From NCBI GenBank assembly GCA_041504365.1, contig CP167917.1, positions 2,046,001 to 2,110,000 of the forward strand: a DNA stretch of 64,000 nucleotides, in the 5' to 3' direction. Positions 27,804 through 36,841 of the stretch are shown piece after piece. Positions within the stretch are counted from its first letter, which is position 1, and the number at the start of each line of letters is the position of its first letter. The position numbers and the translations under genes are program-made. The notes under the pieces were generated by a model that worked only from the letters and a program-made list of their open reading frames with translations, was not told the DNA's origin and ran no database searches. Source of the DNA: Dryocola sp. LX212 (GTDB taxonomy: Bacteria > Pseudomonadota > Gammaproteobacteria > Enterobacterales > Enterobacteriaceae).

Positions 27804-29492
27804 ATGTATGAATTCAATTTAGTTTTGCTGCTGTTACAGCAAATGTGCGTGTTTCTGGTTATCGCCTGGCTGATGAGCAAAACACGCCTGTTTATTCCGC
27901 TGGTGCAGGTTACCGTGCGGCTGCCGCACAAGCTGCTGTGCTACATCACCTTCTCCATCTTCTGCATTATGGGCACCTATTTTGGCCTGCATATCGAAGA
28001 TTCGATTGCCAATACTCGCGCCATTGGTGCCGTGATGGGCGGCCTGCTGGGTGGGCCGGCGGTCGGGGGATTGGTGGGGCTGACCGGGGGCATTCATCGC
28101 TACTCCATGGGCGGAATGACGGCGCTCAGCTGCATGATCTCCACCATTGCGGAGGGGCTGCTGGGCGGCCTTGTTCACAGCGTGCTTATCAAGCGCGGGC
28201 GTCCCGATAAAATTTTTAATCCACTGGTGGCAGGCGGCGTCACATTTGTGGCGGAAATGGTGCAGATGGCGATCATTCTGCTTATCGCCCGGCCTTTTCA
28301 GGACGCGCTGTCGCTGGTCAGCAATATTGCCGCGCCGATGATGGTGACCAACACTCTGGGCGCCGCGATGTTTATGCGCATCCTGCTGGACAGGCGCGCC
28401 ATGTTTGAAAAATACACTTCGGCTTTCTCGGCAACGGCGCTGAAAGTGGCGGCCTCTACGGAAGGGATCCTGCGGCGGGGCTTTAACGAAGAGAACAGTA
28501 TGAAGGTGGCGCAGGTGCTGCTTAAAGAGCTGGATATCGGTGCCGTGGCGATCACGGATCGCGAAAAGCTGCTGGCCTTTACCGGCATCGGTGACGATCA
28601 CCATCTGGTGGGTAAACGTATCTCTTCTGACTATACCTGGCGGGCCATCGAGCATGACGAGGTGGTCTATGCGGACGGCAACGAGATGCCTTACCGCTGC
28701 TCGCTGCATCCCAACTGCAAGCTCGGTTCAACGCTGGTGATCCCTTTGCGCGGTGAAAATAAGCGGGTTATCGGTACGATAAAACTGTACGAGGCACGTA
28801 ACCGGCTCTTCAGCTCCATCAACCGCACGCTGGGGGAAGGCATCGCCCAGCTGCTGTCGGCCCAGATCCTGGCCGGCAAGTTCGAACAGCAAAAGGCGCT
28901 GCTGGCGCAGTCTGAAATCAAACTGTTGCATGCCCAGGTGAATCCACACTTCCTGTTCAACGCCCTGAATACGTTGATGGCGGTCATCCGTAACGACAGC
29001 GAGAAGGCCGGGCAGTTGGTGCACTACCTGTCGACATTCTTTCGCAAAAATCTTAAGCGCTCCTCCGGCACGGTCTCCCTGGCCGACGAGCTGGAGCATG
29101 TGAACGCCTATCTGCAAATTGAGCTGGCGCGCTTCCCGACCCAGCTGAAGGTGGATTTACAGGTGCCGGACATGCTGTCACAGCACAGCCTGCCCGCATT
29201 CACTCTGCAGCCGCTGGTGGAAAATGCGATTAAACACGGCACTTCGCACCTGCTGTGCAACGGCAATATCATTATTCGCGCTTACGCCGAAAACGAGCTG
29301 GTGGTTATTGAGGTGGAAGATAACGCCGGGCTGTACCAGCCGGAAAAAATCAGCGATGGACTGGGCATGAGCCTGGTTGATAAACGTCTGCGCGCGCGTT
29401 TTGGCGACGATTACGGTATTACCGTAAGCTGCAAACCCGATGAGTTTACTCGCGTCACTTTAAGACTGCCGGTGGAGGGATCCGCATGTTGA
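27804..29492 (+). CDS. btsS: BtsS (YehU), LytS-type pyruvate-sensing histidine kinase
   Basis: Membrane sensor kinase that in E. coli binds external pyruvate with high affinity and signals to BtsR. The start [15 protein letters not shown] gives 562 residues, as in E. coli. It has six to seven hydrophobic spans of the 5TM-LYT input domain ([18 protein letters not shown] region), a GAF-like domain, then a HisKA_7TM/LytS kinase core. That core has the phospho-accepting His in [13 protein letters not shown] and the ATP-site NAIKHG. A GTG eight codons earlier opens the frame but is not part of the family. It overlaps btsR by seven bases. Confidence 0.95.
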   Translation: MYEFNLVLLLLQQMCVFLVIAWLMSKTRLFIPLVQVTVRLPHKLLCYITFSIFCIMGTYFGLHIEDSIANTRAIGAVMGGLLGGPAVGGLVGLTGGIHRYSMGGMTALSCMISTIAEGLLGGLVHSVLIKRGRPDKIFNPLVAGGVTFVAEMVQMAIILLIARPFQDALSLVSNIAAPMMVTNTLGAAMFMRILLDRRAMFEKYTSAFSATALKVAASTEGILRRGFNEENSMKVAQVLLKELDIGAVAITDREKLLAFTGIGDDHHLVGKRISSDYTWRAIEHDEVVYADGNEMPYRCSLHPNCKLGSTLVIPLRGENKRVIGTIKLYEARNRLFSSINRTLGEGIAQLLSAQILAGKFEQQKALLAQSEIKLLHAQVNPHFLFNALNTLMAVIRNDSEKAGQLVHYLSTFFRKNLKRSSGTVSLADELEHVNAYLQIELARFPTQLKVDLQVPDMLSQHSLPAFTLQPLVENAIKHGTSHLLCNGNIIIRAYAENELVVIEVEDNAGLYQPEKISDGLGMSLVDKRLRARFGDDYGITVSCKPDEFTRVTLRLPVEGSAC

Positions 29493-30205
29493 GAATACTG
29501 ATTGTTGATGACGAGCCGCTGGCGCTCGAGAATTTACGTTTGTTGCTGGAGGGCGAAAGCGATATTGAGATCGTCGGGGAGTGCACCAACGCCATAGAGG
29601 CGATTGGCACCATTCATAAGCTCCGTCCCGACGTGGTATTTCTGGATATCCACATGCCGCGCATCAGCGGGCTGGAGATGGTCGGCATGCTCGACGAGCA
29701 GCATCGCCCGCACATTGTTTTTCTCACCGCCTTTGATGAGTACGCGGTGCAGGCCTTTGAACAGTGCGCCTTTGACTACCTGCTGAAGCCCATTCAGACG
29801 GCACGTCTGCAAAAGACGCTGGACAGGCTCCGGCAGGGAAATCAGCAGCAGGATGTTTCGCAGCTGCCTGACTACCAGCAGCCGCTGAAATTTATCCCCT
29901 GCCTCAGTAGCAGCCGGATCTGGCTGCTACAGCTGGAAGATGTCGCCTTTGTCAGCAGCCGGGTGGGCGGGGTGTACGTCACCCGTCAGGACGGCACGGA
30001 GAGCTTCACCGAGCTGACATTGCGCACGCTGGAAACGCGAACGCCGCTGCTGCGCTGCCACCGGCAGTACCTGGTAAACATGAATTACCTGAAGGAGATC
30101 CGCCTGGAGGATAAAAATCAGGCGGAGCTGCTGCTGCGCGACGGGCAAATCGTGCCGGTCAGCCGCCGCTATCTGAAAGCGCTGAAGGAGACGGTGGGGC
30201 TGTAA
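29486..30205 (+). CDS. btsR: BtsR (YehT), LytTR response regulator
   Basis: Response regulator of 239 residues. The receiver domain has acidic residues IVDDEP, phospho-acceptor Asp in [10 protein letters not shown], Thr in FLTAFDEYA and Lys in LLKPIQ. A C-terminal LytTR DNA-binding domain ([12 protein letters not shown] region) follows. In E. coli it activates btsT. It overlaps btsS, so the two are translationally coupled. Here the target transporter gene lies in the same neighbourhood, unlike K-12. It converges on yjiA, 14 bases apart. Confidence 0.95.
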   Translation: MLRILIVDDEPLALENLRLLLEGESDIEIVGECTNAIEAIGTIHKLRPDVVFLDIHMPRISGLEMVGMLDEQHRPHIVFLTAFDEYAVQAFEQCAFDYLLKPIQTARLQKTLDRLRQGNQQQDVSQLPDYQQPLKFIPCLSSSRIWLLQLEDVAFVSSRVGGVYVTRQDGTESFTELTLRTLETRTPLLRCHRQYLVNMNYLKEIRLEDKNQAELLLRDGQIVPVSRRYLKALKETVGL

Positions 30206-30219
30206 AGCCCACCGTTGTA

Positions 30220-31182
30220 TCAGGCAGGCCGTAGCCGGGCAAAGGCCTCGCGGATTTCGGCTTCGGGCAGTTGCAGACCAATGAACACCAGCGCGCTGCG
30301 CGGCGTTTCGTCCGGCTGCCAGGGGCGATCCCAGTCGGCGCTGTACAGCCGCTGCACGCCCTGGAACAGCAGGCGGCACGGCTGCTCTTCGATCCACAGC
30401 ATGCCTTTATAGCGCATCAAATTATCCGCAAAGCTGCTGAGCAGGCCTTCCATGACGGCAGACACCGCGGCCAGCGCGACCGGGTAGTCCAGTTCCACAA
30501 CAATGGACGAGACGGCGTTTTCAGCTGGCGCGATGCGGTGGAAGAGGGGTTTCGCAACCACCACGTTCTCTTCCAGCATAAATCCACGGGTATCAAACAG
30601 CAGCGCCAGGTCGATCTCACCCTGTACAACTTTATAGACGGGCGCCCGCGCGTTAATGCGCTGCAGCCGCTCAATCAACTCCGGGCTGTCACCGGCAATA
30701 TCCGTTTTGGTCAGCAGGATGCGGTCGGCATAGCCAATCTGCGACTGGGCAATAGCGAACTTATCCAGCTGTGCACCCGCATGCACCGCGTCCACCAGCG
30801 TGATAACCCCATCCAGCAGATAGCGTGCGCAAATAATTTCATGGGCGAAAAAGGCCTGTAAAATCGGCCCCGGATCGGCCATGCCGGTACACTCGATAAC
30901 CAGCCGGTCAAAATAAACCTCGCCTTTGTCGTAGCCGTCCAGCAGATCCAGCAGCGCCGCTTCCAGCTCGCCGGAGCGGGTACAGCAGATGCAGCCGTTG
31001 GCAAGCGTGGTGATGCGGGTAGCGCCGTCGCCAAGCAGCTGACTGTCGATGGGCATCTCACCAAATTCATTCTCGATAACCGCTATTTTATGATCCTGCT
31101 GCTTATGGAGGATTTGCTGCAAAAGGGTGGTTTTCCCTGCGCCGAGAAAGCCGGTTAAAACTGTTACCGCAATCGGGGTCAT
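30220..31182 (-). CDS. yjiA: YjiA, COG0523 metal-binding GTPase
   Basis: P-loop GTPase of the G3E/COG0523 family, related to zinc and cobalt metallochaperones. It has Walker A GFLGAGKTTLL, the metal-binding CxCC in NGCICCTR, and the GTP-specificity motif LTKTD. The C-terminal domain has a His-containing region typical of CobW-C. About 320 residues from the MTPIAVTVLTG start. It is last in the btsT-yjiX-yjiA operon, as in E. coli. The client metalloprotein is not known. Confidence 0.93.
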   Translation of the reverse strand: MTPIAVTVLTGFLGAGKTTLLQQILHKQQDHKIAVIENEFGEMPIDSQLLGDGATRITTLANGCICCTRSGELEAALLDLLDGYDKGEVYFDRLVIECTGMADPGPILQAFFAHEIICARYLLDGVITLVDAVHAGAQLDKFAIAQSQIGYADRILLTKTDIAGDSPELIERLQRINARAPVYKVVQGEIDLALLFDTRGFMLEENVVVAKPLFHRIAPAENAVSSIVVELDYPVALAAVSAVMEGLLSSFADNLMRYKGMLWIEEQPCRLLFQGVQRLYSADWDRPWQPDETPRSALVFIGLQLPEAEIREAFARLRPA

Positions 31183-31193
31183 AATTTTTCCTG

Positions 31194-31397
31194 TTAACAA
31201 CAACGCATTCCGCCTTTACCGTCCCCGCCATAGCGCGCCTGCTGGCGTTCACGGAAAAACTCTTTGTAGGTCATCACGGGCTTATCCGGATGGTTAGTCT
31301 GCATATGCAAAACGTAGGTATCGTAATCCGGGATGCCCACCAGCATGCGGGCGGCCTGGCCGAGATACTTTTTTGCCGCACCTAAGTTATCAAACAT
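31194..31397 (-). CDS. yjiX: YjiX, small protein of the btsT operon
   Basis: A 67-residue protein (YbdD/YjiX family) with a conserved aromatic core ([23 protein letters not shown]) and a C-terminal GKGGMRCC. Members always accompany CstA/BtsT-type transporters. A strong AGGAGG-like site precedes the chosen methionine; the longer open frame upstream runs into btsT and is not real. It is probably needed for or modulates pyruvate/peptide transporter activity, which is inference from constant linkage. Confidence 0.92.
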   Translation of the reverse strand: MFDNLGAAKKYLGQAARMLVGIPDYDTYVLHMQTNHPDKPVMTYKEFFRERQQARYGGDGKGGMRCC

Positions 31398-31455
31398 TTT
31401 TCCTCCTTTAGATCGTAAAGAAAGCCCCGGCAATCCGGGGCCTTGAGAGGGAGGA

Positions 31456-33609
31456 TTAATGGCCGTTGGAGATCTCAATGCCGCCTTCAGGCACCGGCAC
31501 AAACGGCGTCTCTTTGTCGGTTCGCTGGTCGTTATTACGGGCCTGCTTAATCGCGCGGATGCCGTAGAAAATAATGCTGTACACCACGATCAGGAACAGG
31601 ATGCTCAGCCCGGCGTTAGTATAGTTGTTGATGACGATGTGGTGCATGTTGCTGATTTGCTCCGGCGTCAGATCCGCACCGGCGTTAGCAATGCGCTCAT
31701 TATACTGGCCGGCCATATAGAAGAAGCCTTCCATCTGCGGATTGGTGCTGAACAGCTTCATGCCCAGCGCCCAGGTAGTGCAGAGCAGCAGCCACAGTGC
31801 AGGCACCACGGTAACCCAGATATAGCGGGTGCGTTTCATCTTCACCAGCACGACGGTGGCGAGGATCAGCGCGACGGCGGCCAGCATCTGGTTCGAAATA
31901 CCGAACAGCGGCCACAGGCTTTTCACGCCGCCTAACGGATCGACCACGCCCTGATACAGCAGATAGCCCCACAGGCCAACACAGCCAGCGGTGCCGATAA
32001 TACCCGCCACCAGCGAATCGGTTTTTTTCAGTCCCGGAATAAAGTTACCCAGCAGATCCTGCAGCATAAAGCGCCCGGAACGCGTGCCCGCATCCAGCGC
32101 CGTCAGGATAAACAGGGCTTCAAACAGAATACCGAAGTGATACCAGAAGCCCATGTCAGCCAGCGGCATGATCTTGTGGAATACGTGCGCAATCCCGACC
32201 GCAAGCGTAGGAGCGCCGCCCGCGCGGTTCAGCACAGAAGGCTCACCAATGTCTTTCGCCGTTTGCAGGATCTGCTCAGGCGAGATAACAAAGCCCCAGG
32301 AGCTGACGGTGGCGGCGGCATGGGCGGTCACGTCTTTTAGCTGCGCCATGATAAGCGGTGCGTTTTCTCCGCCCAGCTCATGCAGGTTTGGCATGGTAAT
32401 GCCCAGGCCCGCAGGCGGCGTATTCATGGCGAAGTAGAGGCCGGGTTCGATGATTGAAGCGGCGACCAGCGCCATCACCGCCACAAATGACTCCATCAGC
32501 ATGGCGCCATAGCCAATGAAGCGAGCGTCGGTTTCGCAGGCCAGCAGTTTTGGCGTGGTGCCGGAGGCGATCAGCGCGTGGAAACCCGACACCGCACCGC
32601 AGGCAATAGTAATAAACAGGAACGGGAACAGGGCGCCTTTCCACAGGGGACCAGTGCCGTCCGTGTACTGGGTCAGGGCAGGCATTTTCAGCTCAGGATT
32701 CAGGATCACGATGCCGATGGCCAGCCCGACGATAACGCCAATTTTCAGGAAGGTCGCCAGATAGTCGCGCGGGGCCAGGATCAGCCAGACCGGCAGCAGG
32801 GCGGAGACAAACGCGTAGCCAACCAGGGCAAAGGTGATGGTGGTATCTTTAAAGGTCAGCGCCGGGCCCCAGTACGGGTCGTGGGCAATCACGCCGCCGA
32901 ACCAGATGGAAGCCACCAGCAGGATCACGCCAATCACCGAGATCTCGCCCACGCGTCCCGGGCGGATGTAGCGCATGTAGATCCCCATAAACAGGGCAAT
33001 CGGCACCGTAGAGCAAACGGTAAACACGCCCCACGGGCTTTCTGCCAGCGCCTTAACCACGATTAAGGCCAGCACGGCCAGAATAATAATCATGATCAGG
33101 AAGCAGCCGAACAGGGCGATAGTACCGGGAACCGGGCCCATCTCTTCTTTGATCATCTCGCCCAGGGAAGCCCCGTTACGGCGCGAGGAGATAAACAGCA
33201 CCATAAAGTCCTGCACGGCTCCGGCCAGCACAACGCCCGCCAGCAGCCACAGCACGCCGGGCAAATAGCCCATCTGCGCGGCAAGCACCGGCCCGACCAG
33301 CGGACCCGCCCCGGCGATAGCGGCAAAATGGTGGCCGAACAGTACGTTGCGGTTCGTTGGCACGTAGTTCAGTCCGTCGTTGTTCAGCACGGCTGGCGTC
33401 GCGCGGTTAGGGTCGAGCTGCATGACCTTTTGCGCGATGTAGAGGCTGTAGTAGCGATAGGCCACGATATAAACCGAGACCGAAGCCACGACTATCCACA
33501 GCGCGCTGATGTGTTCACCCCGCCGCAGGGCAACCACGCCCAGGCAGCAGGCACCGAGGATGGCGATAACCATCCAGGGCAGATGCTTTAATAAATTGTT
33601 TCTGTTCAT
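31456..33609 (-). CDS. btsT: BtsT (YjiY), pyruvate:proton symporter of the CstA family
   Basis: Inner-membrane transporter of 717 residues (716 in E. coli) with about 16 to 18 hydrophobic helices. The CstA-family signature [23 protein letters not shown] is near residue 90. In E. coli it imports pyruvate and is induced by BtsSR when pyruvate is scarce but sensed outside. It is first in the btsT-yjiX-yjiA operon. The paralogue CstA has the same fold; the downstream yjiX-yjiA and upstream BtsR-like sites favour BtsT. The leader contains a terminator-like hairpin. Confidence 0.94.
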   Translation of the reverse strand: MNRNNLLKHLPWMVIAILGACCLGVVALRRGEHISALWIVVASVSVYIVAYRYYSLYIAQKVMQLDPNRATPAVLNNDGLNYVPTNRNVLFGHHFAAIAGAGPLVGPVLAAQMGYLPGVLWLLAGVVLAGAVQDFMVLFISSRRNGASLGEMIKEEMGPVPGTIALFGCFLIMIIILAVLALIVVKALAESPWGVFTVCSTVPIALFMGIYMRYIRPGRVGEISVIGVILLVASIWFGGVIAHDPYWGPALTFKDTTITFALVGYAFVSALLPVWLILAPRDYLATFLKIGVIVGLAIGIVILNPELKMPALTQYTDGTGPLWKGALFPFLFITIACGAVSGFHALIASGTTPKLLACETDARFIGYGAMLMESFVAVMALVAASIIEPGLYFAMNTPPAGLGITMPNLHELGGENAPLIMAQLKDVTAHAAATVSSWGFVISPEQILQTAKDIGEPSVLNRAGGAPTLAVGIAHVFHKIMPLADMGFWYHFGILFEALFILTALDAGTRSGRFMLQDLLGNFIPGLKKTDSLVAGIIGTAGCVGLWGYLLYQGVVDPLGGVKSLWPLFGISNQMLAAVALILATVVLVKMKRTRYIWVTVVPALWLLLCTTWALGMKLFSTNPQMEGFFYMAGQYNERIANAGADLTPEQISNMHHIVINNYTNAGLSILFLIVVYSIIFYGIRAIKQARNNDQRTDKETPFVPVPEGGIEISNGH

Positions 33610-33643
33610 AATTAACCCAGTGATTTACTGACAAATGAAAAAG

Positions 33644-33684
33644 CCTTCTCAGATTTGTATGTTTAAAATTGATGTCTGAGAAGG
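33644..33684 (-). promoter_or_regulatory. Terminator-like hairpin in the btsT leader
   Basis: A perfect 10 bp stem CCTTCTCAGA / TCTGAGAAGG with a 21-base loop lies 35-75 bases upstream of btsT. Read toward btsT it is followed by CTTTTTC. That makes an attenuator or a post-transcriptional control structure possible. E. coli btsT is controlled after transcription by CsrA, but I cannot link this hairpin to CsrA. Confidence 0.45.
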
Positions 33685-33762
33685 AGGCCTGTTTTCGGGC
33701 AACAGGGTGCCAAATTTGACCACGAAGGAGGGGAAAACCTGCTTAACGGTCAATGGGGGGAA

Positions 33763-33790
33763 TAAGCGGTTATCTGACGGAATAAGCGGT
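33763..33790 (-). promoter_or_regulatory. Tandem BtsR-binding-type sites upstream of btsT
   Basis: On the minus strand the octamer ACCGCTTA occurs twice, 20 bases start to start, about 155-180 bases before btsT. This fits the tandem ACC(G/A)CT(C/T)A motif reported for YehT/BtsR upstream of E. coli yjiY, as I recall it. The published spacer may be one base longer. Confidence 0.7.
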
Positions 33791-33817
33791 TAAGGGGAGG
33801 CAAAACGGCCTGAAATT

Positions 33818-33833
33818 TGCGAGTCAGATCACG
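33818..33833 (-). promoter_or_regulatory. CRP-like site upstream of btsT
   Basis: TGCGA-N6-TCACG resembles the CRP consensus TGTGA-N6-TCACA with one mismatch in each half. It lies just upstream of the BtsR-type repeats. E. coli btsT expression depends on cAMP-CRP, so the position is sensible. Confidence 0.5.
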
Positions 33834-33898
33834 GTGAACGGGGCGAAGGCCAGCAAAACGCCAGCCGCCGCGCCTCGTTAATACGGATTTAAATAGCC

Positions 33899-35317
33899 TC
33901 AGGCCCGCTGCGGCAGGCGGCGTCGGTTACGCAGGCTGCTGAAGCCAACGGCTAAAATCGTAGCGGCCGCAGCCAGCCACAGGCTCATGCGCACCGCCTG
34001 AGCTTCCTGCACCACGCCGGTTCCGGTGTGCAGCCAGAACGACAGAATAACCCCGACCAGCGCCGCGCCCAGGCATTGTCCAAAAGTACGCATTATCGCC
34101 AGCACGCCAGAGGCATAGCCGCTTTGCTCTCGCGACGCGTTAGCCAGCATCTCGCGGTTATTGGGGCTTTGAAAACAGCCGAACCCGAGGCCGCAAATCA
34201 GGCTGCGCAGGGCGATATCCCAGATCTGAGCCTGTTCCGGCAGGAGCGCGAGCAGGATCAGACCGGCGGCGAATACGCAGAGCCCAACGGTGGAAATCAT
34301 TGCGGGCGGATAGCGGTCCGCCAGGCGTCCGGCGTGCGGGGCGGCAAGCATGATGCCAACCGGCCACGGCATAAACAGCAGCGCCGAAACGAAAGCGCTG
34401 TGGCCGTAGACGCTCTGGAACAGGAACGGCAGGGCGACGAACGTGATGCCCTGGCTGACAAAAGAAGCAAGCGAGGTGAGCGCAGCAAGAGAGAATCGCG
34501 CTGAGGCGAACATTTCCAGCGGCAGCAGCGGCTGCGCGGCACGACGTTGACGCCAGATAAACAGCCCGGCTGCGGCGACGGCGGTCAGACCATAGGCCGA
34601 TGCGGTGAGCAGCTCGTGAGCGTCTGCTTTGGCAAAGCTGACCGCCGCCATGATCAGTGCCCCCAGCATAACAGCCGAAAGCAGGGCGCCCGCGTAGTCA
34701 AAGGGTTTGCTCTGGTTAGTCTGATTAGCGGGTAAAACTCGCAGGCTGAGCAGAAACGCGGTAACGCCCAGCGGGACGTTTATGGCGAACAGCCACGGCC
34801 AGCCTAAAGAAGAGAGCAGGGTGCCGCCGAGCAGCGGCGCGACGGCGGTGCTGGTGGCAATCAGCAGGGCGTTCATACCGAGGATGCGCCCCAGCAGCCG
34901 GTTGGGGAATATTGTCCGCAGGATAGCTGGTGCAATGCTCAGCGTTGCCGCGCCGCCGATCCCCTGAACGATGCGCATCACGACCAGCATATCGAGAGAG
35001 GAAGAGAGTGCGCAGCCGAGTGAGGCAGAGGTGAACAGCGCCAGGCCAAAGGTGAACAGGCGGCGGAAGCCAAGGCGGGTGGCAAGGGCGGCGAAAATCG
35101 CCAGCGTCATTGCCGCAGATAATAAATAGCCGTTGGCGACCCAGACGGACGCGCCTGCCGTTACGTTCAGCGCCTTTGCAATCTGCGGCAGCGCGATATT
35201 AACCATCGAACCGTCGAAGACCGCCATCGTTGTGGTGGTCATTACGGCGATTGTCGCTAAACGCCGCTCGCGACCCGGAAGTCCCTCATCGCCGGGTTGA
35301 TCTGAAAAAAGTGCCAT
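33899..35317 (-). CDS. DHA2-type major facilitator efflux pump
   Basis: A 472-residue transporter with about 14 hydrophobic spans, as in the drug:proton antiporter-2 (DHA2) branch. Features include the early DGSMVNIALPQI segment (motif D-like), the RLGFRR loop and the GGAATLSIAPAILR motif-C-like stretch. It is close to the EmrB/SmvA/QacA group in layout, but I cannot name the substrate. It is divergent from a LysR gene 129 bases away, a common pairing in which the regulator controls the pump. Confidence 0.85.
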   Translation of the reverse strand: MALFSDQPGDEGLPGRERRLATIAVMTTTTMAVFDGSMVNIALPQIAKALNVTAGASVWVANGYLLSAAMTLAIFAALATRLGFRRLFTFGLALFTSASLGCALSSSLDMLVVMRIVQGIGGAATLSIAPAILRTIFPNRLLGRILGMNALLIATSTAVAPLLGGTLLSSLGWPWLFAINVPLGVTAFLLSLRVLPANQTNQSKPFDYAGALLSAVMLGALIMAAVSFAKADAHELLTASAYGLTAVAAAGLFIWRQRRAAQPLLPLEMFASARFSLAALTSLASFVSQGITFVALPFLFQSVYGHSAFVSALLFMPWPVGIMLAAPHAGRLADRYPPAMISTVGLCVFAAGLILLALLPEQAQIWDIALRSLICGLGFGCFQSPNNREMLANASREQSGYASGVLAIMRTFGQCLGAALVGVILSFWLHTGTGVVQEAQAVRMSLWLAAAATILAVGFSSLRNRRRLPQRA

Positions 35318-35446
35318 TAACTACCTCTGCCGTTCGGTGGGGAATTGTCGATGCGGGGACTATAGCCAGCGAGGAGATAAGGCGGAAGACGCAGCGGTTG
35401 CAGTTATTACCTGCACAAGACGCCGTATCTGATGCTAAGATGCGGT

Positions 35447-36355
35447 ATGACTGAACCCGATCTCAATTTACTCATCGCCCTCGACACGTTTCTGGCTGAA
35501 GGAAGCGTGGCCGGGGCTGCCCGCCGCCTGGGATTAAGCGCTTCGGCGATGAGCCGCACGCTAGGCCGCCTGCGAACGGCTACGGGCGATCCTCTGCTGG
35601 TGAGAGCCGGGCGCAACATGGTGCTCACGCCCTACGCGCAGGAGATACGCGAGCGGGCAAGAAACGCGGCATTTGAGGCCCGCGCGCTGCTCAGCCCCTC
35701 TTCCGCCGGACTCTCCCTGACGGCTTTGGACCGCACCTTTGTCATTCGGGCCAACGACGGATTTGTCGAGGCGTTTGGCGCGCAGCTGATTGCGGAGGTT
35801 GCCGCAGCAGCGCCAAAGGCGCGTTTACGCTTTGCGCCAAAGCCTGAAAAAAGCGCAAAGCATCTGCGGGAGGGGCTGGTGGATTTAGAGATTGGCACGC
35901 TGGGGGAGATGGGGCCGGAGATCCGCCTGCAGGCGCTGTTCCGGGACCGCTTTGTCGGCGTCGTCAGAAAAGGACATCCGCTGGCCGCAATGCCCGTGAT
36001 AAACGCTGAACATTATGTGGCATTCGGCCATGTCGTGGCATCCCGCCGGGAGCGTGTGACGGGGCCGGTAGACGAAGCGCTGGCCGATATTGGTTTGCAG
36101 CGCAATATTGCTGCCGTGGTGCCGGGCTTTCCGGCGTCGCTTGCGGTGGCAAAGGCGTCCGACCTCATTGCGCTGGTGCCGGGCTCCTTCCTGCTGAATC
36201 AGGCAGACTATGCATTTCACGTATTCGAGCTGCCGGTGAAAACTCGCGGCCTGACCGTTTCGCAGATGTGGCACCCGCGCAACGAAGTCGATCCGGCTCA
36301 CCGCTGGCTAAGAACGCTGGTGCTGGGCGTCTGTCGTCGGCTGGTGCCGGACTGA
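35447..36355 (+). CDS. LysR-family regulator divergent from the DHA2 pump
   Basis: About 302 residues. It has an N-terminal helix-turn-helix (LIALDTFLAEGSVAGAARRLGLSASAMSRTLGRLR) and a LysR substrate-binding domain. The start at MTEPDLNLL matches family N-termini; an ATG five codons earlier is possible. Divergent placement suggests it controls the pump gene and itself. A T-N11-A type LysR box is likely between them, but I did not single one out. Effector unknown. Confidence 0.83.
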   Translation: MTEPDLNLLIALDTFLAEGSVAGAARRLGLSASAMSRTLGRLRTATGDPLLVRAGRNMVLTPYAQEIRERARNAAFEARALLSPSSAGLSLTALDRTFVIRANDGFVEAFGAQLIAEVAAAAPKARLRFAPKPEKSAKHLREGLVDLEIGTLGEMGPEIRLQALFRDRFVGVVRKGHPLAAMPVINAEHYVAFGHVVASRRERVTGPVDEALADIGLQRNIAAVVPGFPASLAVAKASDLIALVPGSFLLNQADYAFHVFELPVKTRGLTVSQMWHPRNEVDPAHRWLRTLVLGVCRRLVPD

Positions 36356-36441
36356 ACCGAAGCCTCAGCCCGGTTGCGCATTGACAGCGCTGTACATATA
36401 GTTAAGAAAACCTCACCCTGCTCATGCTTCAAGGAGATCTT

Positions 36442-36735
36442 ATGAGTGCTACCAAAGTAACCGTCCTGCTTTTAAGCTGCCTGTTCTGTACCAGCGCGCT
36501 GGCCGACTCCCCGTTCAAGGACCTGCAATTTGGGAACAGCAAGCTACAGATCCTGGGCGATCTGAAAAAGGCCTGCCACACCCAAAAGCCCATGACTGAC
36601 GATGCGCTGGCCGCAAAAATCATGTCTACGGAAGAGAACCAGCGCCACGTCCGCGATGCGAAAATAGCCCTGGAGCGTAACAATCAGCAAAACTACTGGG
36701 ACGCGATTGGCAAAGTGGAATGCCCGGAAATGTAA
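36442..36735 (+). CDS. Small secreted protein, YicS-like
   Basis: A 97-residue protein with a clear Sec signal peptide (KVTVLLLSCLFCTSALA / DS). The short mature domain contains two cysteines (KKACHT and VECPEM) that could form a disulfide in the periplasm. The mature part resembles E. coli YicS (IERNNQ/NYWDAIGKVECP-type ending), though I rely on memory for that. AAGGAGATCT precedes the chosen ATG. It appears to be a single gene with a REP-like element after it. Function unknown. Confidence 0.7.
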   Translation: MSATKVTVLLLSCLFCTSALADSPFKDLQFGNSKLQILGDLKKACHTQKPMTDDALAAKIMSTEENQRHVRDAKIALERNNQQNYWDAIGKVECPEM

Positions 36736-36796
36736 TAAAAGACTCACCGCATTGCTTACCTGGCGGGCAGGCTTGCAATCGCGGATGAGAGGGGGT

Positions 36797-36832
36797 ACGT
36801 AGGGTGGATAAGCGCAAGCGCCATCCACCACG
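36797..36832. repeat. REP-like palindrome between the YicS-like gene and pqqU
   Basis: GGGTGGATAAGCGC / GCGCCATCCACC forms a compact palindrome between convergent genes. It shares its core with the unit ahead of the lacZ stop (52094-52125), so both are the same REP-type family. Confidence 0.7.
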
Positions 36833-36841
36833 GAGAACTCA

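Noticed and set aside
27650-27931. 93-codon minus-strand frame over repeat copy 2 and the btsS start
   Set aside because: It is the antisense of the btsS start and of the repeat; composition and lack of a ribosome-binding site argue against it.
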